Positions 14,172 to 22,229 of a stretch of DNA of 34,580 nucleotides are shown here, one piece after another. The translations under genes were made by a program, and so were the position numbers. Source of the DNA: a virus; the IMG/VR virus record IMGVR_UViG_3300042465_003411, positions 1-34,580 of that record, one strand, 5' to 3'. Below the pieces are notes generated by a model, which saw only the letters and a list, made by a program, of their open reading frames with translations, was not told where the DNA came from and made no database searches. Numbering within the stretch: position 1 is the stretch's first letter; every line of letters begins with the position of its first letter.

Positions 14172-14741
14172 TTATTTCTTTAACTTTTCAAGATACTCGA
14201 TAGCTTCTTGTTTTTGCTTTATTATCTTTTCTTTATTGATTTTTGACCAATTCTCTAATTCTCCGCTTTCTGAGATAAATCCATCATTGCTTTCATTGAT
14301 TAGATCATCTGTCCAGATTTCAAAGTTATTAATCATAGCGTCAATTTCAGAGTTGTGTATTCTTTCTTGGTACTCTTCCCACTTCCCGGTTCTTTTCAAT
14401 TCTGTCTCAAATTTAATCTGACAGTCAAAACAGTGGTGGTGTATATTATAAAACTGAGCATCGTAACGCCCCTTCATTAAAGTTTTACATTTCGGGCAGA
14501 ACAAGGGCATCTTGCCTAGGTCTCTTGCTTTCTGTAACTTAGAGATAGTCTGCTTTATTCCCCCTTTAATAGTCCATTGTCGACCATCCTCTTCCCAGAG
14601 TTCCCCTTCCTGTCTATCAACATCGTTTTTAATATACCCGGAAGAGACGCTGGTTTTTTCTCCAGTCTTTCCCTGTACCAGGTTTCGCATCCTCTGTAAG
14701 TCTGCTTCTCTAAATTCTTTTTTTAAAACTGATTGTGTCAT
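14172..14741 (-). CDS. Zinc-ribbon conserved phage protein, 189 aa
   Basis: A four-cysteine zinc-binding pair is visible at mid-protein: FCPKCKTLM, then HHHCFDCQIKFE, spaced by about 22 residues. Upstream lies READLQRMRNLVQGKTGEKT and WEEDGRQWTIKGGIKQT, a combination I recall from T4-like cyanophage genomes as a conserved protein of unknown role. The C-terminal 60 residues are a charged helix. A nucleic-acid or protein-binding adaptor is plausible for a zinc ribbon, but no partner is evident. It follows the 1112-residue gene by 12 nt and has no candidate gp21 site near its N-terminus, so it may not be packaged. Confidence 0.7.
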   Translation of the reverse strand: MTQSVLKKEFREADLQRMRNLVQGKTGEKTSVSSGYIKNDVDRQEGELWEEDGRQWTIKGGIKQTISKLQKARDLGKMPLFCPKCKTLMKGRYDAQFYNIHHHCFDCQIKFETELKRTGKWEEYQERIHNSEIDAMINNFEIWTDDLINESNDGFISESGELENWSKINKEKIIKQKQEAIEYLEKLKK

Positions 14742-14753
14742 TTGCTTTATAAA

Positions 14754-17700
14754 TTAAAATTGCGGTAAAGATAATGCTTTTAATCTCTTTCTCCAAAGTC
14801 CTAGAATATTTTCTTTATCTTCAGGAGTAATCTCCTGCATATCTAAGTAATCATTTAAAACATCCTTAAATGGTGTACGGGTCTTTTTAGCTTTCAAATA
14901 CATGCCCTGAAGCATCGGATCTAATTCTGATTGAAGTCTGAAGTAGTCTGCTTTAGGTAAAAGTTCCCAGTCAATCATCTGTCTCAGCATTTCATCATCT
15001 GGGGTCTCTTTTGCAGGTACTAAATTAACACCCATCTGTGTTAGATGTTCAATTTCATGTCTAACTACATCGATTAGGTCTTGATAAATTCTAGACCAGA
15101 ATTGAGGTAGTGATCTAGGATCAACTTGGAATCTAATTTCAAGATAGGCGAGATCTGAATCGTCTTCATCGTTTTTATCTTGTGCTTCAGCATCCGCTCC
15201 TCCGTCAACCTTGTAAGTACCTTCCTTGGTTTCTTTAACTAGAAGATCAGCACTTAAAATAAAATCTAATGGTCGTCCTTTTGCATCTTGAGTTTCGTAT
15301 TCCTCATCGTAACTTAGAGTATCTTCTTGTCCGTTATATTCTTCCTTCCAGGCAGCCATGATATCCTTAACTACTCTTCTAGTAATTGAGTCGTAAGCTC
15401 CCTCATTAATAGGCTGCATATCGTATGAACCAGGTGCGAATCCAGTCATGTTTCTGATGCTATTGTTTCCTTCTCTGTCGTTCTCCCAGGCTCTAAAAAG
15501 CATATTACCGTTATTATAGGCTTCGCTTTCAATGTCTGCTAGGTAATCATCCTCATTTACGTTTGTAGTCCCGCTCATATTCTCCAGCCTACCTTCGAGG
15601 TTTTGCATGTGATGGATCATCTCATGAGCAAATGATCTTAAAACATCCTTAGGGTGACGTCTGGTAATATAAAGAGTAATTACTTTGTTATTAGGATCGT
15701 AGTATGCGGTTCTCCCTAATGTAACTTTAGCGTTTTCTTCATCCTCTACGAACTCAATTCTAGGTGCAGGAGTAACGTTTAAACCTTGTTTAACCATAAA
15801 ATCAACTAGTTCTACAATATATGGTTCTAATTCCTGCTCTACTTCCTTATAACTCGGTGTAGTCTGTATAGGACTGTCTGCCGGTTCTCCGGTTGAGTAC
15901 AATCCTTCATTTAGATCCTCTTTCACAGGTCTGTATCCTGAACCGTAAGGTATGGCAGATCCTGCTTCTGGATCGGATGCTTCCTCTAGGTCGGGATTAT
16001 TATCGTGTGCACATACATCACCTGATGGTAGTGTATTATGGCATATGTATAAATCATCTCCGCCATCTGCTATTTTCCATGTCCAGCCGCAGTTATCACA
16101 AATAACTTCTGTGTCTGTTACTATTTCATTTAATTCTTCAAAAGTCATCTTAGGACTACTAGTCATGAAATTTGGTTTTCTCATGATAGTCTTAGCAATG
16201 GCTTTATTTGTCATATTTAAGAAGGGAATATTTAAATTTGTTGTTTTGTCGTTTGCAACAATTTCATCATACTCCTTAAAGAATTCAAAAAATTCCTTTT
16301 TATTTCTTCCAAGTCTTTTAAAGAATCCAATTAATTGTGCAAAAGAGATATCGGATTCTCTTCCGGTTAGTCTATCAAAGACGTGTTTGGAAGTTAAATC
16401 TACATCAATAGGAGCTAGTTGTGCATCAGCAAAAGCATCTGCTTGTTTTAATTCTGCAGGAGTTATTGATTCGTTGTTAGAATGAAAATTAATAAACCAG
16501 TTAGCTTGCTGTTTATCTAATGCAGTTGCATTCTCTCTATTTTTAAATCTTTTAGCTTTTTCAATAGTAACATCACCGCCGTATGCTTTCGTGATCTTTG
16601 CTTTGAAAGTTCCAGGTGCTCCGTTGTTAGTTCTTTTTCCTTTATATGCTTCTGTAAGGTCTTCTTTTTTTCCTTTAGAAAGAGCCTGAATGTATTCTTT
16701 AGCGGTTACTCCTTTAGGTAAAAAAGTTTCAATAGCTTGTAAGTCTTTATTTTTAATAGCAGTTCTTAATCCGCTGGCAGATAATCCTTTTAGGTTGCCA
16801 ATATTAACCGGAGTTACATTACTGTATTTCTCTCTGTTCTTCTCAACACTTCTCCAACGATCCTCTTCGTCTTTTCCAAAAACGGCAAGGTATTTATTTT
16901 CCGGATGTGCTTCAAATTCTTGATATGCATCTAAAACCGGAGTTGCATTTTGTGCTAATTTAATCTCAACGTTGCTTGGAATTAAGCCTTTTTGTTTATA
17001 AAGATCCCAAACTGCCATTGCCTGACTTGCATCAACAGGTACTTGACCTTCTTTTACTCTTGGTTGTTTTGAAACATAAACATAAACCTTGTTAACCTTT
17101 GGTGCAATTACTTGAATTGCTTTTAGATGACTGGCATGAGGTGGTTTGAATGCTCCAGGAAATACTGCAATAGTTTGTTTTCCTATTTCAGCCTCTAAGA
17201 TTGGTCTTATGAGATCTGTAATAAATGAACCGTACTTTTCTTCTAAAGTTGCAACCGTATCTAAAGCCATCTGCTTATTATCTCCTTTAGGAGTATTAAC
17301 TTCTCCGGACTTAATTGATACCATTGATTTAAAAATACCTTTAATTCTATTCTTAGATCTAGGATTTTTTAATTTTTTAAGGTCAGAAACTAAATCTTTA
17401 AATGATTGGTCAATATTATAATCTGAAAGTAGTTTTTTTACATCTGCCCAGTTGCTTGATTTCCAAACTTCTGTTCTATCAAGTTGTTTATAGTCCTGAT
17501 CTAAGGTTACAATTCTAAGAGTTAAACCTGCTGAAGATAAATTAAATTCATATTCTTGATTCGGTTCTAATGTAGGGATATTCTTAATACCCATCTTAGC
17601 AATTACTTTATTAGGATCTTCTTCCAAAGTAACTACTTTAACTAAACCTAAAATTAAACCTTGAATTTCTGCTGGATAATCTAAGAAAGTCTTTTTGAAG

Positions 17701-18092
17701 TCGCCTTCTTCCTCTGATAGAGCAATTATATTATCAACTTGAACGAATTCACCAGGCATTCCTACAATCGGATATAGGATTGTTACAATCTCCCCGGTAT
17801 TCATGGTTTTTTTGCCTTTGTACTTCTCACTCTTAAAAGGAACGATTATGTCGTCCGGAAGTGATTCTAAATACTTAGCAAGCTGCTTTTTAAATTCTTT
17901 CTTGTCTTCCCCTTCGAAAGAAGTAATCAGATCAATATCACCGAAGTCTTCCTTAGCAGAAGTATTGTATGAACCGGAAACTTTAGCTGATTTAAAGCTA
18001 GGTACTTTACTTAATACCTTATCAATATATTCTTGAACCGTCTTCTCGACAGCTGATCTTGGTATGCGATTACCTCCTGCTGAACCTGACAT
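14754..18092 (-). CDS. Giant putative cleavable polyprotein: nucleotidyltransferase, NMNAT-like, zinc module, two HExxH domains, 1112 aa
   Basis: Five candidate gp21 sites split this protein at domain borders: I298-L-E300|A, L479-T-E481|A, L702-E-E704|A, L727-N-E729|G and I895-N-E897|G. Segment 1-300 is a Pol-beta-type nucleotidyltransferase (GSYN at 40-43, D52-I-D54, third Asp D120). Segment 301-481 matches a nucleotide adenylyltransferase (HxxH in FPGAFKPPHASH, H319 and H322; SASGLR at 438-443), the size of a stand-alone NMN or pantetheine-phosphate adenylyltransferase. Segment 482-704 has a conserved phage module and a four-Cys zinc site (C665, C668, C684, C694). Segment 730-897 has H823-E-x-x-H827, and segment 898-1112 has H1012-E-x-x-H1016. 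The gene overlaps the upstream nucleotidyltransferase gene by 1 nt. Domain calls are good; cleavage and packaging are inferred. Confidence 0.7.
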   Translation of the reverse strand: MSGSAGGNRIPRSAVEKTVQEYIDKVLSKVPSFKSAKVSGSYNTSAKEDFGDIDLITSFEGEDKKEFKKQLAKYLESLPDDIIVPFKSEKYKGKKTMNTGEIVTILYPIVGMPGEFVQVDNIIALSEEEGDFKKTFLDYPAEIQGLILGLVKVVTLEEDPNKVIAKMGIKNIPTLEPNQEYEFNLSSAGLTLRIVTLDQDYKQLDRTEVWKSSNWADVKKLLSDYNIDQSFKDLVSDLKKLKNPRSKNRIKGIFKSMVSIKSGEVNTPKGDNKQMALDTVATLEEKYGSFITDLIRPILEAEIGKQTIAVFPGAFKPPHASHLKAIQVIAPKVNKVYVYVSKQPRVKEGQVPVDASQAMAVWDLYKQKGLIPSNVEIKLAQNATPVLDAYQEFEAHPENKYLAVFGKDEEDRWRSVEKNREKYSNVTPVNIGNLKGLSASGLRTAIKNKDLQAIETFLPKGVTAKEYIQALSKGKKEDLTEAYKGKRTNNGAPGTFKAKITKAYGGDVTIEKAKRFKNRENATALDKQQANWFINFHSNNESITPAELKQADAFADAQLAPIDVDLTSKHVFDRLTGRESDISFAQLIGFFKRLGRNKKEFFEFFKEYDEIVANDKTTNLNIPFLNMTNKAIAKTIMRKPNFMTSSPKMTFEELNEIVTDTEVICDNCGWTWKIADGGDDLYICHNTLPSGDVCAHDNNPDLEEASDPEAGSAIPYGSGYRPVKEDLNEGLYSTGEPADSPIQTTPSYKEVEQELEPYIVELVDFMVKQGLNVTPAPRIEFVEDEENAKVTLGRTAYYDPNNKVITLYITRRHPKDVLRSFAHEMIHHMQNLEGRLENMSGTTNVNEDDYLADIESEAYNNGNMLFRAWENDREGNNSIRNMTGFAPGSYDMQPINEGAYDSITRRVVKDIMAAWKEEYNGQEDTLSYDEEYETQDAKGRPLDFILSADLLVKETKEGTYKVDGGADAEAQDKNDEDDSDLAYLEIRFQVDPRSLPQFWSRIYQDLIDVVRHEIEHLTQMGVNLVPAKETPDDEMLRQMIDWELLPKADYFRLQSELDPMLQGMYLKAKKTRTPFKDVLNDYLDMQEITPEDKENILGLWRKRLKALSLPQF

Positions 18093-19057
18093 TATGCTGT
18101 TTTATATTTTATTAAGTTAGAATCATCTGGTAAGAATTTACCTTTTAAACCTAAACGCTCCTGGTTTTTAATCCAATAGTCTTGTAAGTCTTCAGGAATA
18201 TCTGCTCTAGTTGAATCTAGGATTTTTAAGAACGTATCATAAATACTATTTAAATCCTGTTCTGATATATTAGATTTTAAATAATCTATTAATTCAAAAT
18301 AATCATTAAGAACATCTTGAGTAATATTAGTTCCGTAAAGCTTGTTCATTAACTCTAAAGTCTGTTTAGGAGTTTCTGCTTCTACTTCCCTAGTTTCTTT
18401 ATCTAGGATTCCTTGTCCGTGTTTGAAGATTTTACCTTTATTTGTAAATAAGGCTACAAGTAGTTGAGTTCTATGTAAACCCTTAACGTTGCCTTTATAG
18501 AGATTTGAATAGTAGCTGAATCTTAACCATTCAGGATTTCCTACATTTATATCGATTTGAACGCTTTCTGGAAGCTCTTCTCCTGCTTCATTATACTGTG
18601 GGTAAGCAAAGAATAAAGAACCGTTAGCTGCTGATTTAGGATCCGATTCAATAGTTGCAGTTGCTTCATTGACTCTATTTGATATAAGTTCCAACATTGC
18701 TCTTAATGCAACTTGGGCCGGAGTAGCTGTTCTTACTCTCTTAGCAATCTTTTCAGATAACGCGTTAAATTCTGTAGGATCGATATTCCAGCCTTCAAAG
18801 TCTGGTTTATCACCATTCATGAAGTTTTTTACATCGTAAGATAAATCAATGTCTCCAGAGATATCTTTTTTCCCAGCAGACCCTAATTTCTCAAAGGATT
18901 TAAATGTAGAGGCTTTCTTAGGAAAAATATTCCCAAGCACCTCCACAAATTTTTCCATTGTAGATTCTATGTTTTCTTTTTTGATTGATGCGGTTGTTCC
19001 AAAAACATTACCGCCCTCGTTTAAGATTTGTTTTAAAAGAGAGGTAAGCTTGATCAT
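18092..19057 (-). CDS. Nucleotidyltransferase with head-targeting-like peptide, 321 aa
   Basis: A Pol-beta-superfamily nucleotidyltransferase core is visible: LGS at 58-60, GDID with D69 and D71, and a third acidic residue D169 in VQIDIN. This triad binds Mg-NTP. Such enzymes add nucleotides to RNA, proteins or small molecules; the acceptor is unknown here. The N-terminus MIKLTSLLKQILNE|GG is a short amphipathic Leu/Ile helix ending in an ideal gp21 site (L12-N-E14|G), very like capsid-targeting sequences. The next gene starts with a second, different nucleotidyltransferase, so the two may act as a pair. The ATG at 19057 is supported by the targeting-like peptide and by the TATTTATA element 4 nt upstream. 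Confidence 0.75.
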   Translation of the reverse strand: MIKLTSLLKQILNEGGNVFGTTASIKKENIESTMEKFVEVLGNIFPKKASTFKSFEKLGSAGKKDISGDIDLSYDVKNFMNGDKPDFEGWNIDPTEFNALSEKIAKRVRTATPAQVALRAMLELISNRVNEATATIESDPKSAANGSLFFAYPQYNEAGEELPESVQIDINVGNPEWLRFSYYSNLYKGNVKGLHRTQLLVALFTNKGKIFKHGQGILDKETREVEAETPKQTLELMNKLYGTNITQDVLNDYFELIDYLKSNISEQDLNSIYDTFLKILDSTRADIPEDLQDYWIKNQERLGLKGKFLPDDSNLIKYKTA

Positions 19058-19061
19058 ATGT

Positions 19062-19069
19062 TATAAATA
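19062..19069 (-). promoter_or_regulatory. Intergenic TATTTATA element before the nucleotidyltransferase cargo gene
   Basis: The coding strand reads GATATTTATAACATATG. The octamer directly follows the stop codon of the nuclease gene and ends 4 nt before the ATG. It would mark the start of the head-cargo gene block if it is a promoter. Confidence 0.4.
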
Positions 19070-19861
19070 TCACCCTTTCAGTTTGATGCTGGTAGGTAAT
19101 ATTTCTGTTGATGGTTTAAGTTCGGGATGTTTTATTTTAAAGATCTCATATAAGTGCTTGAAGATTCTTTTGTTTTCTTCTAGAGGTTCTGTTGTCTCTC
19201 TAACTTCCCATCCTTTACCTTGCATCTTGTCTGCTTTCTTGCTTTCACCTCTAGTCATTGCTTTTAACCATAAAATGCCCATACGGTCAATTGGTCTATC
19301 AAAGCATTCGTTCCAACCGCTTGCATAACAGGCAAGTTGTAAATCAAAAGTATCATGAATAGCGTTTGAAGTTTTAATATCAAGTAGCCAAAGTTCACCT
19401 TCAATCTCAACAATTAAATCAGCAGTACCTGCAATCATTAATTCATCAGAGAAAATATGAACCTCAGATTCTACTAAAGTTGGTTTATAAGTCTCCCAGA
19501 ATTCAACAAATTTTAAAATCATCTGCCAAACTTTAAGACTGTACTTAGTAGTTCCCCATTCATTTAACCAATGAACTTCCTCACCTTTTAAATAAGATTC
19601 GATAGCACTATGAACCTGTGTACCTTCTTCCCCGGCACGTCTCATAATGATATCAGCGTTTGTTCCCACTTCTTTTAACCAGGTTTCAAAGAATTTATCT
19701 TTAGGGAAATAAGATAATACAGTAGTTACGGAGGGATAAAAAATTCCTTCCTTTCTCTGATAGTATCTAGAGTCTTGTAGAGTGATTTGGCGAGCGGTTG
19801 AATCTGGATGGATTAACCTTTGAACTCTTTTGTCTTTTACGTTTTCGTTTTTTTCAATCAT
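19070..19861 (-). CDS. RecB/Cas4-fold PD-(D/E)XK exonuclease-like protein, 263 aa
   Basis: Motifs of the RecB-like nuclease family are in order: FYPSVTTVL near 41, GTQVHSAIESYL with H84, IAGTADLIVE with D148, LLDIKTS with D161 and K163, and LQLACYASGW with Q175 and Y179. These build a two-metal DNA exonuclease site. The iron-sulfur cysteine cluster of typical Cas4 is absent, so it is better called a phage RecB-like exonuclease. A role in phage recombination or replication is likely. The start overlaps the primase stop (ATGA), so the two are co-translated. There is no head-targeting peptide or clear gp21 site at the N-terminus. Confidence 0.85.
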   Translation of the reverse strand: MIEKNENVKDKRVQRLIHPDSTARQITLQDSRYYQRKEGIFYPSVTTVLSYFPKDKFFETWLKEVGTNADIIMRRAGEEGTQVHSAIESYLKGEEVHWLNEWGTTKYSLKVWQMILKFVEFWETYKPTLVESEVHIFSDELMIAGTADLIVEIEGELWLLDIKTSNAIHDTFDLQLACYASGWNECFDRPIDRMGILWLKAMTRGESKKADKMQGKGWEVRETTEPLEENKRIFKHLYEIFKIKHPELKPSTEILPTSIKLKG

Positions 19862-20784
19862 AATTGAAACTTTTTTTCCATCAATACCCTAAAGGTAAGC
19901 GGTAGGCTTTTATGTAATAATTTAGTGAATTCAGTGAAACCAAGCTCGGAAGGATCTTTTTGATTAAGATCGACTAGAAACACTTCTTTGCCGTGGTTTA
20001 ATAAGGTTTGACAATACTCTAAGGCTTGTTTTAGTGCATCATTATCTAATGCAATAAAAACTTGTTTAACACTAGAAGATACTATTTTTTTCATTAGCTT
20101 TTCGGGTAATGTTTTACCTAGGAGCGGTATTGCATTTCGCTTGATCGCCATTGCATCAAAGGTTCCTTCACATAATACAATTGGACTATCCCAGTTAATT
20201 AGTAAATCAAACCCGATAATATTTTTAGATGCTTGAGGGTTTTTATATTTAATGTCTGTGGGTCCAAAGTTACGGCCTACGAAGTAATTTAAAGATCCAT
20301 GTTCATCGTAACTAGGAATGATAATCATATCCTTGTATCGACCTGATTCGCAGTATCCTAAATTATAACGCTTAATATCAGTCGGTGTTATGTTTCTCTC
20401 CTTTAGGTAACGTAGAGCCTGTCTGACAGTAACATCCTTAGTATCAGCATCATATAATGCTTTATATTCTTTAGGTAATGCTAATGCTTCAGTCTTAACT
20501 CCATGCTCTTCCTGGAAAGAAATCTTAACGTACGACTTAAGTTCTTGAATTTTGTGATCAGGAGCAGAAACAGCTTTAAATAAACTAACTAATTTTTTAC
20601 CCTTCTTATTGCAGACCCAGCAATGCCAGTGGTTAATGCCTTCCTCATTCTCCTTAAAGTTAACTTCTAACTTCGGTTTGTAATGATTACAGAAAGGACA
20701 TGGATAAGAATAATTATCCCCCGATGTAGCTTTTCCTGCTCCTAAAACACTATTTACTAGATTTACTAGTAGATGATTGATCAT
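19858..20784 (-). CDS. DNA primase, gp61/DnaG-like with zinc finger and TOPRIM, 308 aa
   Basis: The protein has an N-terminal zinc-binding domain (CPFC at 29-32 and HCWVC at 54-58) and a TOPRIM catalytic core with E206 in VLCEGTFDAM and DND at 247-249 in FIALDNDA. This arrangement matches T4 gp61 and DnaG-type primases, which make RNA primers for lagging-strand synthesis. The length of 308 residues is near T4 gp61 (342), and no helicase domain is fused, so the helicase should be encoded elsewhere. Residues 120-160 (RYLKERNITPTDIKRYNLGY) are typical of the linker before the TOPRIM domain. It is coupled to the downstream nuclease gene. Its placement inside a late structural region is unusual compared with T4. 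Confidence 0.9.
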   Translation of the reverse strand: MINHLLVNLVNSVLGAGKATSGDNYSYPCPFCNHYKPKLEVNFKENEEGINHWHCWVCNKKGKKLVSLFKAVSAPDHKIQELKSYVKISFQEEHGVKTEALALPKEYKALYDADTKDVTVRQALRYLKERNITPTDIKRYNLGYCESGRYKDMIIIPSYDEHGSLNYFVGRNFGPTDIKYKNPQASKNIIGFDLLINWDSPIVLCEGTFDAMAIKRNAIPLLGKTLPEKLMKKIVSSSVKQVFIALDNDALKQALEYCQTLLNHGKEVFLVDLNQKDPSELGFTEFTKLLHKSLPLTFRVLMEKKFQL

Positions 20785-20801
20785 TAATTAAATATACGAA
20801 C

Positions 20802-21251
20802 TTAACTGGGTAAGAGCAAGTCTTTTCGGAAAATTCTGGATATGATGTTGTCGTTGTATGAATTTGTTTCAAGTACGTCATATTTACATTGGTAAGCAAT
20901 TTCATAATAAGTTAATTGTTTTTTGGTAAAACACAACTTTAAAATTTCTCTTTTAAATTTATCTTCTCCAATCTCCTTAACTTCTGTAAGTAAAGGTTTA
21001 CAGGAACCCCAGTATTCTCTCCAGTTAGATTCTTTGCTAACTTTTTTCTTGGTTGGTTTTCTTCCTGGGCCGGATTGTTCAGAGATTTCTTTCTTTGTTA
21101 ATTTTTTAGTGAGTGTGTTGGTGAATACTTTTCTACCGATATAGAATTTACCAGTCTCAATATTTGTTATCATATAAACAAACCCGACTGCTTTCTCATC
21201 GAATTGATATTCTTCTACAACCTCTTTATCTTCGTAAAACCAATTAGGCAT
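20802..21251 (-). CDS. SegE-like GIY-YIG endonuclease, 149 aa
   Basis: The GIY-YIG core is evident: GFVYMITN at 23-30, FYIGRK at 36-41 with catalytic R40, E117 in TYYEIAYQ, and N133/N135 in SYNDNI. A Lys-rich insertion (about 47-75) sits between the strand motifs and the SNWREYWGS block, which is conserved in the T4 SegE-type subfamily. These enzymes are usually free-standing homing endonucleases, although fixed roles in phage DNA metabolism are possible. It sits between tail genes and the primase, separated by 4 nt and 17 nt, a typical point for such an insertion. No inverted repeats or intron are seen around it. Confidence 0.8.
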   Translation of the reverse strand: MPNWFYEDKEVVEEYQFDEKAVGFVYMITNIETGKFYIGRKVFTNTLTKKLTKKEISEQSGPGRKPTKKKVSKESNWREYWGSCKPLLTEVKEIGEDKFKREILKLCFTKKQLTYYEIAYQCKYDVLETNSYNDNIISRIFRKDLLLPS

Positions 21252-21255
21252 ATTT

Positions 21256-22224
21256 TTATCTATCGATGTTAATTATTATATTTGTATCTGTTACATTGTT
21301 CAGTGGAAGAGGTTTTGCGAGTTTAGCTACTGCAATTAGATCCTGAGCTTGATTATAAAGCCCTACTGTTGTTACGTAAGGGTTAAAATAAGAGCTTGTA
21401 ACGAAATCATATAATACTCCTTCGGTTGATCCTGATATTAAACTTGGGTTTAAACTAAAATTGTATTCAGAAGCATCTGCTGTACATTTATACTGTGTTT
21501 CGAATATGGTATATGAACTAGAGAAAGAGCAAGTAATGTTAGGTGCAGATATAAAACTGGTTACAAAATTAGTATCATTACCCCCGTAGGTATCAACTCC
21601 GTAATTTGCGAATCCGTATAGGGATCCTGAGGATGCATCTGAGGTTATAACTGCTAAACCGTGTTGGTATGTAATTATTCCGCAAATTTCATTTCCAATT
21701 GTTAATAGGTTTCCATTTCCGTCATCAGCAATACTGCCTGATGGTCCTTGCATTTTAAAAGAGCCTGGTTGTATTTTTTCTCCAAATAATTTACTCGGTA
21801 TTGAAATAACACCGATAATTGCATTAGAGGCTGTTGGGAAATATCTTTCATAAGTTAATGTAGTCTGTAGATAATTTTCATACCTTCCTGCGCTTGAGGT
21901 TGGTCCTACTAAAACATCTCCTGCTGCATCATTGCCCGGTATAGTGAAGGGTATGGAGACTGGATCTCCATAACTTGAACTTAAATAATTTGAGTAATAT
22001 AATTCCTTTATAGAGTTATAAATTAATCTTTTATACTCTACGGTTATTTCTCCGGTTGTACTTTCATTTAATGAAAATAAACCTTGTATGTTCTCTCCTA
22101 AAAATCTATCAATACCAACATCTGACCCTGTAAATGCAGCAGCACCCCTAAAAGTAAAAGCTTTGTTTACCTCAAAGGGAGTTACTATAATGTCGGAAGC
22201 TAGTAGTTGTTTGTATGCACTCAT
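21256..22224 (-). CDS. Tail/baseplate-periphery protein, paralogue B, 322 aa
   Basis: This Ser/Thr/Gly-rich beta protein is paralogous to its upstream neighbour. Both start with a KxLxxxDxxV segment (YKQLLASDIIVTPFEVN here) and end with a matching block: NPSLISGSTEGVLYDF, then VTTVGLYNQAQDLIAVAKL, then AKPLPL. Genes of this type recur next to large tail proteins in uncultured phages with a T4-like body plan, so a virion surface or baseplate role is inferred. No enzymatic motif or receptor-binding domain is identifiable. Spacing to the paralogue is 5 nt, consistent with a tandem duplication followed by divergence. Confidence 0.7.
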   Translation of the reverse strand: MSAYKQLLASDIIVTPFEVNKAFTFRGAAAFTGSDVGIDRFLGENIQGLFSLNESTTGEITVEYKRLIYNSIKELYYSNYLSSSYGDPVSIPFTIPGNDAAGDVLVGPTSSAGRYENYLQTTLTYERYFPTASNAIIGVISIPSKLFGEKIQPGSFKMQGPSGSIADDGNGNLLTIGNEICGIITYQHGLAVITSDASSGSLYGFANYGVDTYGGNDTNFVTSFISAPNITCSFSSSYTIFETQYKCTADASEYNFSLNPSLISGSTEGVLYDFVTSSYFNPYVTTVGLYNQAQDLIAVAKLAKPLPLNNVTDTNIIINIDR

Positions 22225-22229
22225 TCATT

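Noticed and set aside
15952-16485. 177-codon open frame on the plus strand
   Set aside because: It lies wholly antisense to the 1112-residue gene, its translation is Ser/Leu/Phe-rich without domain features, and such frames are expected opposite Lys/Glu-rich genes.
18849-19328. 159-codon open frame on the plus strand
   Set aside because: It is antisense to two recognisable genes (nucleotidyltransferase and RecB-like nuclease) and has no recognisable protein features.
19070-19861. CRISPR-type Cas4
   Set aside because: No cysteine cluster for iron-sulfur binding is present and there is no CRISPR array or other cas gene; a phage recombination-type exonuclease fits better.
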